From Neoscytalidium dimidiatum (Eukaryota > Ascomycota > Dothideomycetes > Botryosphaeriales > Botryosphaeriaceae): a stretch of 64,000 nt of DNA. This document shows, piece after piece, positions 47,415 to 58,988 of the stretch. The stretch's first letter is position 1. The number at the start of each line of letters is the position of its first letter. Position numbers and translations under genes: made by a program. Under the pieces are notes generated by a model. It had not been told where the DNA came from, made no database searches, and saw only the letters and a program-made list of their open reading frames with translations. The stretch lies in assembly GCA_037367355.1 (NCBI GenBank), contig CM074695.1, positions 3,162,001-3,226,000 on the forward strand. The letters run 5' to 3'.

Positions 47415-47676
47415 GTGGAGGAAAATATCATTATGATTTGTAGCTAGGGATAAAGGCGTGTGGCATCTTTGGCAGTGTTAATTTCATGAATAAGTATTGA
47501 AATCAGATTGATCCTTGTAAGCTGAGATTGCCCCGGCTGGCTCAAATAAACTGTTAATAAGCAATCTCTTGGTTCGTTCCTCTACTCGATCTGATTTTGC
47601 TTGAGCGATTGAACATCACATGCCTGAGAACCACATCCTCGGAACCACAGTTGGCATCCCGCTAGTGAGGGGAGAG

Positions 47677-48079
47677 TTAGAAGTCCTCGATCTTGTACAC
47701 CTCGTAAGGCACCTCTTCGTATGGATGAGCCCTGCGGTCCGGATCAGTTTGGAGACAGTCGAAATGGACCGGATTCAAGGAGAAAGAAGACCCACTTCTT
47801 CAGCGCTTCCACAGCCTTCTTGGTCATATCTTGGCCAACGCACAGCGTCTCAAACTTCACCTCATCAACCTCCTCAAGGTCACCGGGTTTTCCGATGTGT
47901 GGGTTAGCGCTGGCGCCAGGTCTAAATTGGCCCTTGCCAGTAGTGGTAAAGCCGCATTCCGTATAATCACCCGGGCCAGGATAGCGGCCAGCTCCGGTGG
48001 CGAAGATCGCGGCCTTGATGGCGGGCAGCGCGGCAGGTGGGCTGAAGAAGACAAGCTTGAAACGAGCAGGCAGCGACAT
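47677..48079 (-). CDS. Small NIF3-like domain protein
   Basis: Exons 48079-47796 and 47731-47677 give 112 residues. The sequence FKLVFFSPP, then IFATGAGRYPGPGDYTECGFTTTG and the end AHPYEEVPYEVYKIEDF are the pattern of the single-domain NIF3/YqfO-related proteins found in fungi and bacteria. In larger proteins this fold sits inside NIF3, and no enzyme activity is agreed. The intron (GTGGGT donor, CCGCAG acceptor) is needed to reach the conserved AHPYEE motif; without it the frame ends early. It is divergent from the HSP9/12 gene. Confidence 0.85.
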
Positions 48080-49199
48080 TTTGGGATGAGATGACGGCGT
48101 AGGCTAGCCCGCGGGGGATCCAGGTTAGCTAGCGTGCACGGTGGAACAAGCGTGGTCATGATGGAGCGCAGTCCGGAGCCCGAGCTGCAAGCTGCGGGCG
48201 TGTCCGACGTGCAGAATCGAGATGCCGGTTTCATCCTCGTGAACGCATTTCCCTTCGACCACGGCGCAGGTAGCCTGGCGGGGTGCAACTGCATGATGAC
48301 AGCCGCGTGAAGCCAGGGCGGTATCGCGAGGGTGGCACGGTGGGCAGTCCGAAGGCAGCTGCTCCGAGCCCCTCTTCACAGCCAACGCGGCCTGCCTGCA
48401 TGACAGCGTTTGTCCCAGAGGCGGAGGCCGGTGGATGGTATGATGGCGCGCCGCGGTCAAGGAAGAGGTGATTGATGAAGAACGTGCTGGCTCCAATCGG
48501 CTTGAGGACAGCGTTGGGCGATTGCGGGGCAATATTGCGCCCCTCCATCCAACGGGCGAGCTAAGGCAAAGGAGACGAGAAAAAGCACGTACCCTTTGGG
48601 GCTTGTGTGCGACAGAGCAAGTCTGGACGGGCCTCGATTTAGCACGTGTGGTGTTGCGTCAAGCCACTTTGCGTTGGGAGCAGAGAGGGAGCAGGGCAGA
48701 CAGGCTTTGGGGATCGCCCCGCCAGCCGCGAAAGCGTCGATCGTGCATGACGTCAGCGCCCTCCCTTTGCCAGACCCGCGACGCGCAAAGCCACGCCTGA
48801 CGCCAGCCAATGGCGCTATTGCGCTCGCCGGCGGATGCGCCCTTCTGACTCTGAGGCAGCTTGTACCTGAAAGCTGATCCGGGGAAGAGGCCCGCTAAAA
48901 TGACGCGCCAATAACGTAGGTGCCCGGCTGACCCGCGCGCGATTGTGCTGCTCGAGCTCGCGAGGCGTGGCGTCCTTGTTTGTCCATCCGCCGTCTGTGC
49001 TATCGTGCTCGTGAGGCAGAGGCGCTCCTTCTGCTTGCGGCACCTGCAAGGACGATGACGTAGTTCCGCCCGCCGTTCAACATAAAAGAAGAGCCCTGCG
49101 CCCTTCGACTCTCTCTTTCTCCATCAACACCTCTCACAAGAAGCACTTCCTCAACCAACCAACACCACTTCCAACAAATACCATTCAAAATCTTCAATC
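48080..49199. promoter_or_regulatory. Divergent region upstream of NIF3-like and HSP9/12 genes
   Basis: 1.1 kb with several small, overlapping GC-rich frames and no domain. On the HSP side a TATA-like CATAAAAG (49081-49088) lies about 110 bp upstream of the ATG, preceded by a TGACGTAG CRE-like element near 49055. These fit an inducible stress promoter but are consensus matches only. Confidence 0.45.
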
Positions 49200-49593
49200 A
49201 TGTCTGACGCCGGCCGCAAGGATTTCTCTACCAGTAAGACCTCCTTCACTCACTCACTCACTCTCACCGATGCACAACCATGCTGACACCACCCCGCAGA
49301 GGCTAAGGAGGAGCTCACCCCCGACTCCACCAAGAGCACCCAGCAGAAGACCAAGGAGGCTTTCACCGACACTGGTGACAAGGTCGCTCGGTAAGCATCA
49401 CCTGCTACTTTTTGCCTCTACCGCAACGTGAGCTAACACGCCCAACAGCGGTCTCCAGACCGACGAGTCCAAGTCCACCTCCCAGGAGGTTGGCGACAAG
49501 CTCGGCCGCAGCCACGACCGTCACGAGCATGGCAGCACTGGCGAGAGCATCCTCGACAAGGCCAAGCACGCCGTTGGCCTCGACAAGAAATAA
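49200..49593 (+). CDS. HSP12: HSP9/HSP12-family small stress protein
   Basis: A small hydrophilic, LEA-like protein that is soluble and disordered but folds into amphipathic helices on membranes during heat, osmotic or stationary-phase stress. Exons 49200-49233, 49300-49390, 49449-49593 give 89 residues. The start MSDAGRKDF is the family hallmark, followed by KAKEELTPDSTKSTQQK, and the protein ends with KAKHAVGLDKK. Lys/Asp/Glu/Ser-rich, with no Cys or Trp. All three exon phases are consistent. The position of the introns inside such a short gene is usual for filamentous fungi. Confidence 0.92.
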
Positions 49594-51045
49594 GCTGCTT
49601 GTCTGAACGGCGGTTATGGGACACGAGTTCACGATGATGGAAATCCTCTCTTCCTGGCCCCGGAGCCTGTAGCAGAAATCTTATGATACCACTTTACGAT
49701 AATCAACAATGGAATACCATTCCTGACCTGATCCTCTTTGATTTGCGCCGTGAATTGGATGTAAGATGTAGCGAACTCCCAACGGTTGCGATGCATACCT
49801 GGAGCTTTAGTTTCCAGGAACACTTCTCATTATTTTTGTTTCCTCTGCTCGTGAGGAATGGTTGCGAGATAAGATGAAACACTCGACTGTCAAGGAACAT
49901 GGAGAAGTACCAAGTTGGTGAAGAGCTAACTTGTGGGATGCTAAACATGCATTTGCAGTGGTAGTGCATGAGTCAGGGCACCGATTTCTTGGCCGGTGCT
50001 GCTACACCCCATGCATGCATCGTTCAGTCAGTCTGCCAATGCGACACCAATGGCATCCATCGATCGTGCGGAAGAGCCGAGGACTGGGGCCGGGAAGTCG
50101 TCTCGACCAAGAATGATATTCAGGGCCAGCGCAGTTGCATGTGCCATCAGTGTACCTGCATTTCCCAGCCGTCGATCTCCCTCGCCAGGGGAGAGTGATC
50201 TGAGGCCAGGCGTTGCGGCCTTGGCTCAGGTTGGGCAAGAGAGCGACGAAGCGACGTAAGAGGCTCGTGTCGCAAGGCGGAGGCCCGGATATTTTAAATT
50301 TGAAATGGCAAGTGGGATGGCAGAAAAAGCGGCTGCCAGCGTGTCGCCCGGGCGAGGCGGAGGTGGAAGGGTCCTGCGGCGCTGGGATGACGCTGGCACT
50401 GGTAGCGATGCGCTGTCGCTCCGCCCCCGCAGATTGGTCGGCGGGCGCGGAGGGGCGGCGGGCGGTTGCCCGGGACGCCGTGTTTGTGGAGCTATGGCCA
50501 GGCGCGCCCGCCAAAACCGCCAAAAGAGAAGGCTGGGGATCTCCAGCGCATGTGGCTGGGAACAACCACCCGAATTTCCTGCCTGCACACCGCGCCCTGC
50601 AATCACTACTAGCTGAGCGCCGCGTCCCAGAGACCCTCCCTCTCCACTTTCTACTGTTTTCCGCCGAAGCTGTTCTGACAACGCCCGCAGCTCCAAGTCC
50701 TGTGCTATCGCGAAGCTTCAGAGCTCCAGAGCTCCAGTGCAAGCGAGCTTGCCCCGAGACCCTTCTCCGTCACCGCAACAACAACAGCCCACCCAAACAC
50801 GCGCCAGCGCCGCCTCCCTCCACATTCCTCTCGCCCCGCCCCTCCTCGTTCCACCTCGTCTCTGCGCACCCTCTCTCGCCGTCCACCACGCGCGCGCACA
50901 CATTCCATCTCCACACCGAACACCACCATCCGGGGGCAGGCACACTCCGGCGTGACTGGCCGTCTGCACCGAACCGCGCAAGCTTCCTCGGCCCTCCGGG
51001 TGCCGCTGAGGCTGACCGTTCCCCCCCGAGTTTTGCATCCAGCAT
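49594..51045. other. Intergenic upstream of the FIG1-family gene
   Basis: Contains the HSP9/12 3' flank, AT-rich sequence to about 50000, then GC-rich sequence with long overlapping frames (for example 50213-51247) that I judge spurious. The last 250 bp are C/A-rich, typical of a fungal leader. No RNA gene or repeat was recognised. Confidence 0.45.
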
Positions 51046-52170
51046 ATGGCCAACCTGCGATTCGCCGTCACAATGCGGAGTAAGTCCGAATCCCTCCCAC
51101 CCCGTCGAGCTGTTTGACTACGTCCGCAGAATGCATGAGGTCCTGTACCGGCGACGCAAACGTCCTCGTCGCCCGTGTCAAGAAGATCAGCATTTCGTGC
51201 TTCAACGCCGTGGCCAAATGGTTCCGCACTCACTGCGAAAATACTAAATCGTTCTGGAAAAAAGGAATCTTGCCCTTTTTGGGCTACCACCACGTTCTTA
51301 TGATCCTTATTGCGATCGCCATCATCCTCCTGTGTAAGTCTCAGATGGTCTTGTCCTTCCTTGCCCGCCGTGTGAACCATCCTTCTGACGGACCCAGCGT
51401 TGCTCCTCGCAGGATGCTCTAGCACCTCCCCGCTTATCCCCGGCATCTTCCTGATCAGCATGTACTACGAGCAGTACACGCCCACCTATGATCCGTCCCA
51501 GGTCGACCCTGGTGTCACCGCTGCCATTGCCAACATTGTCGGCCGCGCTATCCTCGAAGTCCGCGTCGGCTACTTCGGCATCTGCGTCAACCCCAACGGT
51601 GGTGACTTCCTGTGCTCCAACAACGCCACCGCTCTCGCCGAGCAGATCAACGTCGATCAGGATCCGCTGAACCTGATCTGGGTCGCGAGCACCTTCAAGG
51701 ATAGCATTGTCTTCCCCTACTTGCTGTAAGTGTCAAACCGCGTTGTCCACCTGATCGCCAAAAGCAGACTGCTAATCGGCGTTATTTATAGGATCGTCGC
51801 TATCATCCTGGCGTTCATCACCTTCATCTTACTTGCCACCTTCCCCGGCTGGCACGAAGAGCAAGATGCGACTACCGGATCCGACGTCGACGTCAAGCCT
51901 TTCCCGTCGCGCCCGGTCTCGCAAGTCGCTCTCGCGCTCATCTTCATCGCCAGTATCTTTGTCCTTGTCTCGGTGCTTTGGCAGCACACGGCATCCGTGG
52001 CTGCCTCGACCATCGCTCAAGACCTCGGCAACGGCAGCGTCAAGTCCGGCGTCGGCACCGCCGCAATGGTGCTGGGCTGGTTCGGATTTGTGTTGTTGAT
52101 CATTGTCACTATCGGTCTGTTGGTCATGATATTAAGCATCATTGTCTTGGACAAGCTTACAGATGGATGA
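51046..52170 (+). CDS. FIG1: FIG1-domain membrane protein (Ca2+ influx / mating fusion)
   Basis: Fig1 proteins are four-helix membrane proteins of the low-affinity calcium influx system, acting in polarised growth, mating and conidiation. Exons: 51046-51079, 51130-51333, 51398-51725, 51792-52170, giving 314 residues. The first membrane helix (VLMILIAIAIILL) leads into the family signature GCSSTSPLIPGIFL, then EVRVGYFGICV and a Cys-containing extracellular loop (FLCSNN). Three further helices follow (IVAIILAFITFILLA; VALALIFIASIFVLVSVLW; MVLGWFGFVLLII). Near the C-terminus an alternative GTCTGT/TTATAG intron (52115-52178) would replace the last residues with a hydrophilic tail ending at 52261. 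The shown end is the unspliced reading, and the choice is unsettled. Confidence 0.88.
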
Positions 52171-52916
52171 GTTTATAGGATGTGGAAAATGGGTCCGCCA
52201 GTCGCACGTGCTTGACGACCTCGAGACCCAGTATGCTGCCGTTCAGCGGAAGCTCGACTAGAACAAACAGCAACACACACCCGACAACCGTTGGATGAAC
52301 AACAATGACGACTAACTTGACGAATACTACTGATACCGACAACTGATACGGAGACACATGTGAATAACGGGGATCATGGGAAATGGTTGGGAATGGGGTG
52401 GTTCATGGAAATCTTTGTGTTTGGGATTTTTGTCACGGGGGATACAGGGTCTGTTCTTCGGATGGTTAATATTGCATTGCATGGAGAACTAAATAGTTCT
52501 CATGATCAAAGTTCTTCCCTCTCCTCTTGTTTCTTCTTTCCATTTTGTTTTCTTCTCTCCTGTACAAGCATTATATCTCGCATAATGAGGGGCGTTCAAT
52601 TCTTGGGATGGTTGGTTTCGAACGAGGGTGGGTTTGTTGGATTGATTGCAGGGGAAAGGGTCGATGAGTCCAGATAGATTGAGATACCACTGCTGCTGCG
52701 GGTAATGACGTTACCAGTAGTACGAGCGAAACATCCGAAAAAAAAAAATTCAATGAAAATATATCTTGCACAGAAGCTCCATTTTTTTAATGCTTTTCAA
52801 ATGTGCCAGTGTGCCAGTGTGCCAGTCATTGCCTCCAGGTATCTCTTTAATTTTTTTCTCTTAATCCCCTCCGCCTCCCAAATCACGTAAAACCAACGCG
52901 TACATGTAGTGTACAA
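52171..52916. other. Convergent 3' region between FIG1 and COG3
   Basis: The first 91 bases hold the possible alternative FIG1 tail. The rest is AT-rich 3' flank with T/C-rich patches and a short 8-bp tandem repeat (GTGCCAGT x3 at 52803-52826). No gene was seen. Confidence 0.5.
52803..52826. repeat. GTGCCAGT tandem repeat, three copies
   Basis: Three perfect head-to-tail copies of an 8-bp unit in noncoding 3' flanking DNA. Confidence 0.85.
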
Positions 52917-55718
52917 TCACGTACTACTGACACTTCCTTCCCCTTCCTGCTCCTTGTCGTCGTCATCATCATCATCGTCGTCGTCGTCGTGCCCACCCTC
53001 CCCTCCATTCCCCTCCGCATCCAACTGCGCCCCAAGCCCAAACTGCCCAACCTTGAATACGCCCGCACACCACTCTGCAAACACGCCGGGCTCCCACAGC
53101 TCGTCCGCGCGCGCTTTGCCTTTCGGCGTCGTCGTCGTCGGGACCGACAGCGCCGCCGTCTTGCCGCCGGGGGCGCCGGCCTGCAGCTCGTCCCAGATGG
53201 CCTCGTAGTTGGCGACGACGGACTCGACGACGGCGACGACGAGGGTCTCGCGGGTGCGCAGGTCGTCGACGTACTCGTCGAGCTTGCGGCGGAGGAAGGC
53301 GACCTCGCGCTCGGCGGCGGCCCTGACGGCGGCGAGGGCCTCCGTTGTCTTGCCTTCGCCACTGCCACTCCTCTTCGTGCTCTTCGAGGAGGCGGCGAGG
53401 GGCGCGGTGACGCGATCGGCGAAGGCGGAGGTGAAGTCGTTGATGACGGCACGCAGGCGGCCGTCGAGCTCGGCCTTGGCGTCGAGCATGTTCTCGACGA
53501 CACGCGGGAGGAGCGAGCCACCGACGAGGCCGCGCACGAGGTTGGCCGGGTTGAAGAGCCCCCCGCGCTCGCGCAGCTCCCAGAAGGTGGAGGCGACGTT
53601 GGAGAAGTCGATCGAGACGTCTTGGCTTACAAACTCGATGTCAAAGGCGACGATCTGCTGCTTGAGCAAGAGCAAGTGCTTGATCAGGAAGAGCTGGGAG
53701 TCCGTCGGCGAGTGGCGCGCGGCGATCTGTGTGGCTGCTGAGAAGAGGGAGAGGGTGGTTTGATGGACGATTTGGTGGGCGAGATCGTCGAAGACGGTGG
53801 ACTGGAAGGGTGGGGGGGTGCCGTTAGCAGGAATAGAGTGTCATTTTGTCGAAAGGGACACGTACGTTGACGAGGCGGTAGATCTTGCTGAGCAGCCAGA
53901 TGGCCTTGCGGAGCGTGGGATACCAGTCGCTAAATGCGGCCTCCGTGTTGAAGGCCCAGCGAGAATCGCCATCTTCATCCTCCATTCCCGCGGGAAGCAG
54001 CGTGGGTCCGGTTATTTTCTTCTTCCCTGACAATACAGGGCCCTTCTTCTCCGTCTCAGCGGTGCGCTGGTTCCGCGTCAGGTAGTCCAGGTCCTCAGGC
54101 TTAGGCTTGTAATACTCGATCTCGTCTCGCAGAATAGTCAACGTCAAGAAGACCAATCTCGTTTGAGCGTCTTCTAATGCAGGGTGAATCAAGGTTGCGA
54201 AGTCGAGCCGCACGGTATTATCCTCCAGGTCCGCATCTTCCTCTTCCTCTTCCATGTATCGGGTCTGAATTAAGGTGCAAAGCTCACAGAGTTTCACCAA
54301 CTGTGTTTCGTGGATGGTGCGCGGTCGTAAATAGTCGTAGAAAGGTTCCATGATGCCCTCCAAGAAATCGTACACTCCCCCCTCACCCTCAAACCATGCT
54401 CCCCACAGGTCATACTCGTCGAAGCAAATCCCACGGATGTAACTGATGCTGCTCCTTGCAAATGTGACCAGATCCTTCGAAGAACTTGGTGCCAGGGAGA
54501 TTTCCGCCATCTTCTTTGCAATTAGAGGAAGAATCAGTCTCCCTCGAGTCGCAGAGTAACTCTGATACAGCTCGTTCATCAGACTCTGATATTCGGGTTC
54601 GGCGTCGGGGTCTGCATCAGCCGGTAATACAGCTCTCTTCTGAATTTCTAAACCGAGCTCCTTCATTTCCGCTGCACCGACCCGGAACTTTGCATACAGT
54701 AATGCAGACATGGTGGTATCGTTCAATTGCCTGTCGGCTATCCTCTTGGACACGTCTGCCGCGATCTCGCGCAGAGTATTGGTGAAGTGCACGCGGATAA
54801 GCGACAATGCTCTTGTGAGAAGGAGTCGATAACGAGACCGGTATGTAGCGGACTCGCTGTGATTGGGGTGCATCATCATGTAGTCTATGCAGTTGTCCAG
54901 GTTGACCAGCATCTCTGTGAAGCCCTCAGCACGAACAAAGTTGCTTGCGCCGGGAGCATTCAACCTCCGGGTAGTGGGTTCCAGGTATGTGTAGTATTGA
55001 AGATTCTCAGATATGTCGTCAGCAAGCTTCGTAACGCGCTTCTGGTCCGCTATCAAGCCCTCGCATTGGCTCTGGAAGGTGGTGGTCTGAGCAGCCACAG
55101 CTTTGAAGGAGTCGGAGAGTGCGGACAGGAGGTCAAGAGCGGAGGAGGTACTGTCAAGGAGGGAATCGAGGTGGCGGTGGGAAAGATGCAGCTGGTCACG
55201 ATATAGCCTAGAGTTCCCAGCTTCATCAGTATAGGCAGCGCGTAGTCAAAAGCCTGAGCAAGACGTACTGGTATTCCCCATGACTAGCGTCCTGCAGCTC
55301 GTCGCGGATGCCATTGTACCAGTCCCCGAAATCCAACTCGGTCCTGAGCTGTTCCCGCGAGCGCCTCTTCAACTTCTGCTTCTCTAGATCGCGTTCTTTC
55401 TTTATGTGGGCCCTCGCAACATCGTAGAAGTCACTGAACGACTTGGCGCGGCGGGCGACGGTAGCTTGCGGGGGGCCATTCTCCACTTCGGGCTCCTCAA
55501 CTATGTCCGGAATGGCTTCTACGGGATCGACGTCAGCCTGATTGCTCTCCTGTTCGCACAAGCATCAATACTAGCATCGGCGCGGGCGCGGGGAGAGTCA
55601 GGCTTACATTTGGCTGCTTGAGGAGCGAGACGCGGCGGCGGTGGCCTGCGGGCCTGGGTTTCTCGGGCTCGCGGTGGTGCTCCGGGACAATGCCGCTGAT
55701 CCAGGCATCCTCGTACAT
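52917..55718 (-). CDS. COG3: Conserved oligomeric Golgi complex subunit 3 (Sec34/COG3)
   Basis: A lobe A subunit of the COG tethering complex for retrograde intra-Golgi vesicles. Exons in transcription order: 55718-55608, 55549-55269, 55207-53866, 53801-52917, giving 872 residues. The start MYEDAWISGIV is followed by a basic and acidic leader and a coiled coil (HIKKERDLEKQKLKRRSREQ in parts), then HLDSLLDSTSSALDLLS. The Sec34 core LADDISENLQYYTYLEPTTRRLNAPG, split over the text, is the best landmark, followed by NLDNCIDYMMMHPNHSESATY and RGICFDEYDLWGAWF. The C-terminal domain ends in an unusual poly-Asp run (about 11 D) encoded by a GAC/GAT repeat. It is divergent from the Fmp25 gene with 396 bp between starts. 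Confidence 0.93.
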
Positions 55719-56114
55719 GGTGTTGGCATGGGGCGAGGCGCGGGCGCGGGCGCAGTGCTGGTCCCTGGCGTCGCAATTCGAACGGGCGCGGAAGCCGGGG
55801 CTGGAGCTGTGGGTGTACCGCTGCCGCCAAAGCTGCACACCTGGTCAGTTGTGCGATGGCCCAGGGCAGCCATCGGAGCGGAAATCGGCGAGGCTAAGGG
55901 CGGAGAGCGGGATGCCAAGGCTGCAAGGATAGCTTCCGCCGTGGCCGATGCGGCGAAGAATTCATGACGTTCGCGACTATCGACACTCCCTCGACTGTCA
56001 GCAGAGCGCCTGCCCAGACCTGCGGCTCGAAAAGGTCTTGTGCGCACAAGCATGTTCCCGTCCTGAATTCGCAGACACAACCTTCCTCGCCCCCCCGCTT
56101 GGAGAATCGCCATC
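55719..56114. promoter_or_regulatory. Divergent promoter between COG3 and FMP25
   Basis: 396 bp between opposed start codons. It is GC-rich next to COG3 and C-rich next to FMP25, with no evident TATA box, as usual for housekeeping fungal genes. Confidence 0.6.
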
Positions 56115-57935
56115 ATGTTGCCCACGCGCTGTCTTCGCCAATCCGCGCGAGGCATTAATAAGACCGCAGCTCGCGGTACCGCCCAGAAGCTCAGAGCATG
56201 TCCTGCCCGCTCTGCCACCACCGCCAATACCGCCGCCGCTTCCGCTACCGCCGCCGCTCGCAAATCGTTTCCCCGATCAATTGCCATCCTCACCGCCGTC
56301 GGAACTGTTGCTGCGATTTATCAATATTCCGCCGGCAACCAAATCTATCGCAATGTCTACGCCGAAGCTCCGGAAGAGCCCGAGATTGTTTTTGAGAAGC
56401 CGCGCAAGGCTGCCTCTTCGAAGGAGGAGAACAGGGACATAATTAGCTCCCAGCACCTCCAGGTCAAGCGGAGCTGGGAGAACCCAGGCGTCTATGCCTG
56501 GGGCTCCAATGACGGCAGAGTGGTTGCGCCGGGCAGCCAGGAACGCTACATTAAAACCCCGCGCCGTCTATCGTTCTTTGATGGCGTGCTGCTGCGCGAC
56601 ATGAAGCTGGACCGCTTCTCTGGTGCAGCCATCAATGAGAAGGGAGACCTTCTTCAATGGGGCACGGCGTACGACAAAGAATGCGTTGCGCCGGCCGTTA
56701 CCCTCAAGGGAAAGAACTTGAAATCATTGACACTGTCGAAAGATCGTGTAATTGCGCTTGCGGCCAATGGCAAGGTATACTCGGTCCCAGTGTCAAAGGA
56801 AGAACAAACAACAGGCAAAAAGGCGACTGAGAGCACCTGGATCCCTTTTTGGAGCTCGAACGCCCCAATTAGCTACCGCACGATTGAGCCCAAGGACCTC
56901 AAATCTGGCGAAAAGATAACCTCGATTGCCGGGGGTCTAGAGCATGTCCTCCTTCTGACTTCCAAAGGCCGCGTCTTTTCATCAGCTGCCAGTGCTCTTG
57001 ACTACCCGAGCAAGGGTCAGCTTGGCATTCCCGGCCTAACATGGCAAACCCGTCCGCAGGGTCCGTACGATCTGCCACATGAGATCAAGACTCTGCAAGG
57101 CTTCGAGGTGGCCAAGATAGCCGCCGGAGACTATCACAGCGTAGTTGCCGACAAGGAGGGCCGCGTCTTCAGCTTCGGCGACAATTCCTTCGGCCAGCTA
57201 GGCGTCGGATACGACCCGGAAGTCCCCTTCGTCGACTCCCCGGCCCTCGTCCCCATCCAGTCCCTCTACCGCGGCACCGGCCTCGTCCCCAAAGTCACCG
57301 GCGTCGCCGCGGGAGGCAACAACACCTACTTCACCGTCGACGCGACTCGTGTCTCGAACCCGGGCGCCGACGAGAACTCCGTCCTCGCCCGCCGCAACCT
57401 GGGTAACGTCACCGCCGACGCCTGGGCCTGCGGCCAGGGCATCTGGGGCGGCCTGGGCAACGGCCGCTGGACGCACATGCAGGACACCCCCGTGAAGATC
57501 CCTGCCTTCTCCGGCCTGTTCGAGTACGACGAAACGACCAACAAGGTCGTGCCCATCCGCCTTGCCCAGTTCGCAGTTGGCGCCAACCACGTCGCCGGTG
57601 TTATGGACAACATCGCCTATCTGCAAGCTGGCACTGTCGGTACGAACCGCTCCAGCGACCGCGATTCGGAGAACGAGACCAACTGGGGTGCAGATATCCT
57701 GTTCTTTGGGAACAATGAGTTCTATCAAATTGGCACCGGGAAGAGGAATAACATAAGCAACCCGACCTATATCCAGCCACTCGATCAGGCAGCGGAGCGG
57801 AAGGTTAGGGGGAAGGAGGAGCATCGCTTCCAAATCACACCGAAGAAGCAGGTTAAGTTCGACGGGAGGTGGGTCAATCTGGAGCAGCGGGTTGAATGTG
57901 GGAGGGGGGTGACAGCTGTTTATTCCGGGGTGTAA
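56115..57935 (+). CDS. FMP25: Mitochondrial RCC1-repeat protein Fmp25/Bca1
   Basis: An inner-membrane-anchored protein with an RCC1-like propeller facing the intermembrane space, implicated in yeast in respiratory complex III assembly. Single exon, 606 residues. The Arg/Ala/Ser-rich presequence (MLPTRCLRQSARG) is followed by one membrane helix (AILTAVGTVAAIYQY, about 57-71). RCC1-type blades run from about 120 to the end: GVYAWGSNDG, GDLLQWGTAYD, ITSIAGGLEHVLLLTSKGRVFS, AAGDYHSVVADKEGRVFSFGDN and VAAGGNNTYFTVD. DILFFGNNEFYQIGTG and a Gly/Val-rich C-terminus complete it. The start is the first ATG in frame and yields a good mitochondrial targeting peptide. Confidence 0.92.
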   Translation: MLPTRCLRQSARGINKTAARGTAQKLRACPARSATTANTAAASATAAARKSFPRSIAILTAVGTVAAIYQYSAGNQIYRNVYAEAPEEPEIVFEKPRKAASSKEENRDIISSQHLQVKRSWENPGVYAWGSNDGRVVAPGSQERYIKTPRRLSFFDGVLLRDMKLDRFSGAAINEKGDLLQWGTAYDKECVAPAVTLKGKNLKSLTLSKDRVIALAANGKVYSVPVSKEEQTTGKKATESTWIPFWSSNAPISYRTIEPKDLKSGEKITSIAGGLEHVLLLTSKGRVFSSAASALDYPSKGQLGIPGLTWQTRPQGPYDLPHEIKTLQGFEVAKIAAGDYHSVVADKEGRVFSFGDNSFGQLGVGYDPEVPFVDSPALVPIQSLYRGTGLVPKVTGVAAGGNNTYFTVDATRVSNPGADENSVLARRNLGNVTADAWACGQGIWGGLGNGRWTHMQDTPVKIPAFSGLFEYDETTNKVVPIRLAQFAVGANHVAGVMDNIAYLQAGTVGTNRSSDRDSENETNWGADILFFGNNEFYQIGTGKRNNISNPTYIQPLDQAAERKVRGKEEHRFQITPKKQVKFDGRWVNLEQRVECGRGVTAVYSGV

Positions 57936-58916
57936 GAGAATTCGAATGCGGATGTGTAAATCCATGGGTGGTGGTGTCTTCTGAGGCGTTAGGCGCGGGT
58001 CGAAGACATTTGGAACGTGGAATTATTGTCTGACGTAAAGCTACTCTGCTCTCATAAATTTACAGAATCAATGTGTCTATTTCAATATCAGACCTTAGCG
58101 GAATTGACCAACCTCGCGCGTGAAGCTAACACATTGCAATGAAATTCAACGGTCAGTAAAAGAGGCTTTCTAGGCCTGCTAATCCTTGAAAACGAGGCAT
58201 TACCTCAAGTCAGAGTGTAATTGCTGTTAGGCTCTTCCAAACCAGATAAAGCACAGATTTCCAGGAACAGAGAGCAGCTTCGGGGGTAGTTTGAACCTTC
58301 ATCTGGGATAACTTGGGTGAACTCATCCCTCACAACTTACACATGATGGCGGAACCTTGTCACTACTATGACTACTTCTCTCTATACAACGACATTCAAC
58401 TTCATACTTGCATGACAATTCATAGAGTGAGTTGTAGCAGATGGAGGGGTTCGATGAGGGGTTGGCCCGTGCGCCGGCGTCAGATCTCGAGCTTTGCCGA
58501 GCCCGCACAAATTTGCACTGTGCTGTAAGACGCCTGCTAAATGCATTGAAAATGTCAGAGAAGAGGCTGGGAGAATTTAATTAGCATCATCCTTGTTACT
58601 CGTATATTTTACTGCCATACATTTGATTGCTGTGCGGAAGAATCGCGAAGTTCTGTGCTGCAGCGCCACCGGAGGAATTGCTCCCCCACTTCGCCACAAA
58701 TAGCCCTGATTGTTGGCTGGACTTTCTCCTGCATTGTTATTCCCGTACCTTTGGGCCCTGAAAATCTCCTCGTGGTGTTCTCGTAGCGCAGAACCCCTCG
58801 CCTACTCCACAATCACCCCTTTCCTCTCTAACTCAACACCAGAGTCCAAATCATCGTCAGGAATTCCGTAGACTACATATATTCGTTTGCCACCGCAAAT
58901 GGTATAAAATACGCGA
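57936..58916. other. Spacer between FMP25 and the tRNA gene
   Basis: About 1 kb of near-neutral composition with only short open frames. No repeat, gene or RNA was recognised. Confidence 0.5.
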
Positions 58917-58952
58917 GGGCATTTGGTCTAGGGGTATGATTTTCGCTTCGCA

Positions 58953-58968
58953 TTACTCTCAATGCATC
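58953..58968 (+). other. Canonical-position tRNA intron, 16 nt
   Basis: Inserted directly after position 37 of tRNA-Ala. ATGC within it (58962-58965) can pair with GCAT at the anticodon (58950-58953), giving the anticodon-intron helix usual for substrates of the tRNA splicing endonuclease. The exact boundary can slide by one base because a T occurs at both ends. Confidence 0.75.
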
Positions 58969-58988
58969 TGTGAAAGGTCGTGGGTTCA

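Noticed and set aside
50213..51247. 344-codon frame overlapping the FIG1 start
   Set aside because: Runs through the FIG1 promoter and first exons in the wrong frame; no domain.
52989..53741. 250-codon frame antisense to COG3
   Set aside because: Shadow of the GC-rich COG3 C-terminal exon.
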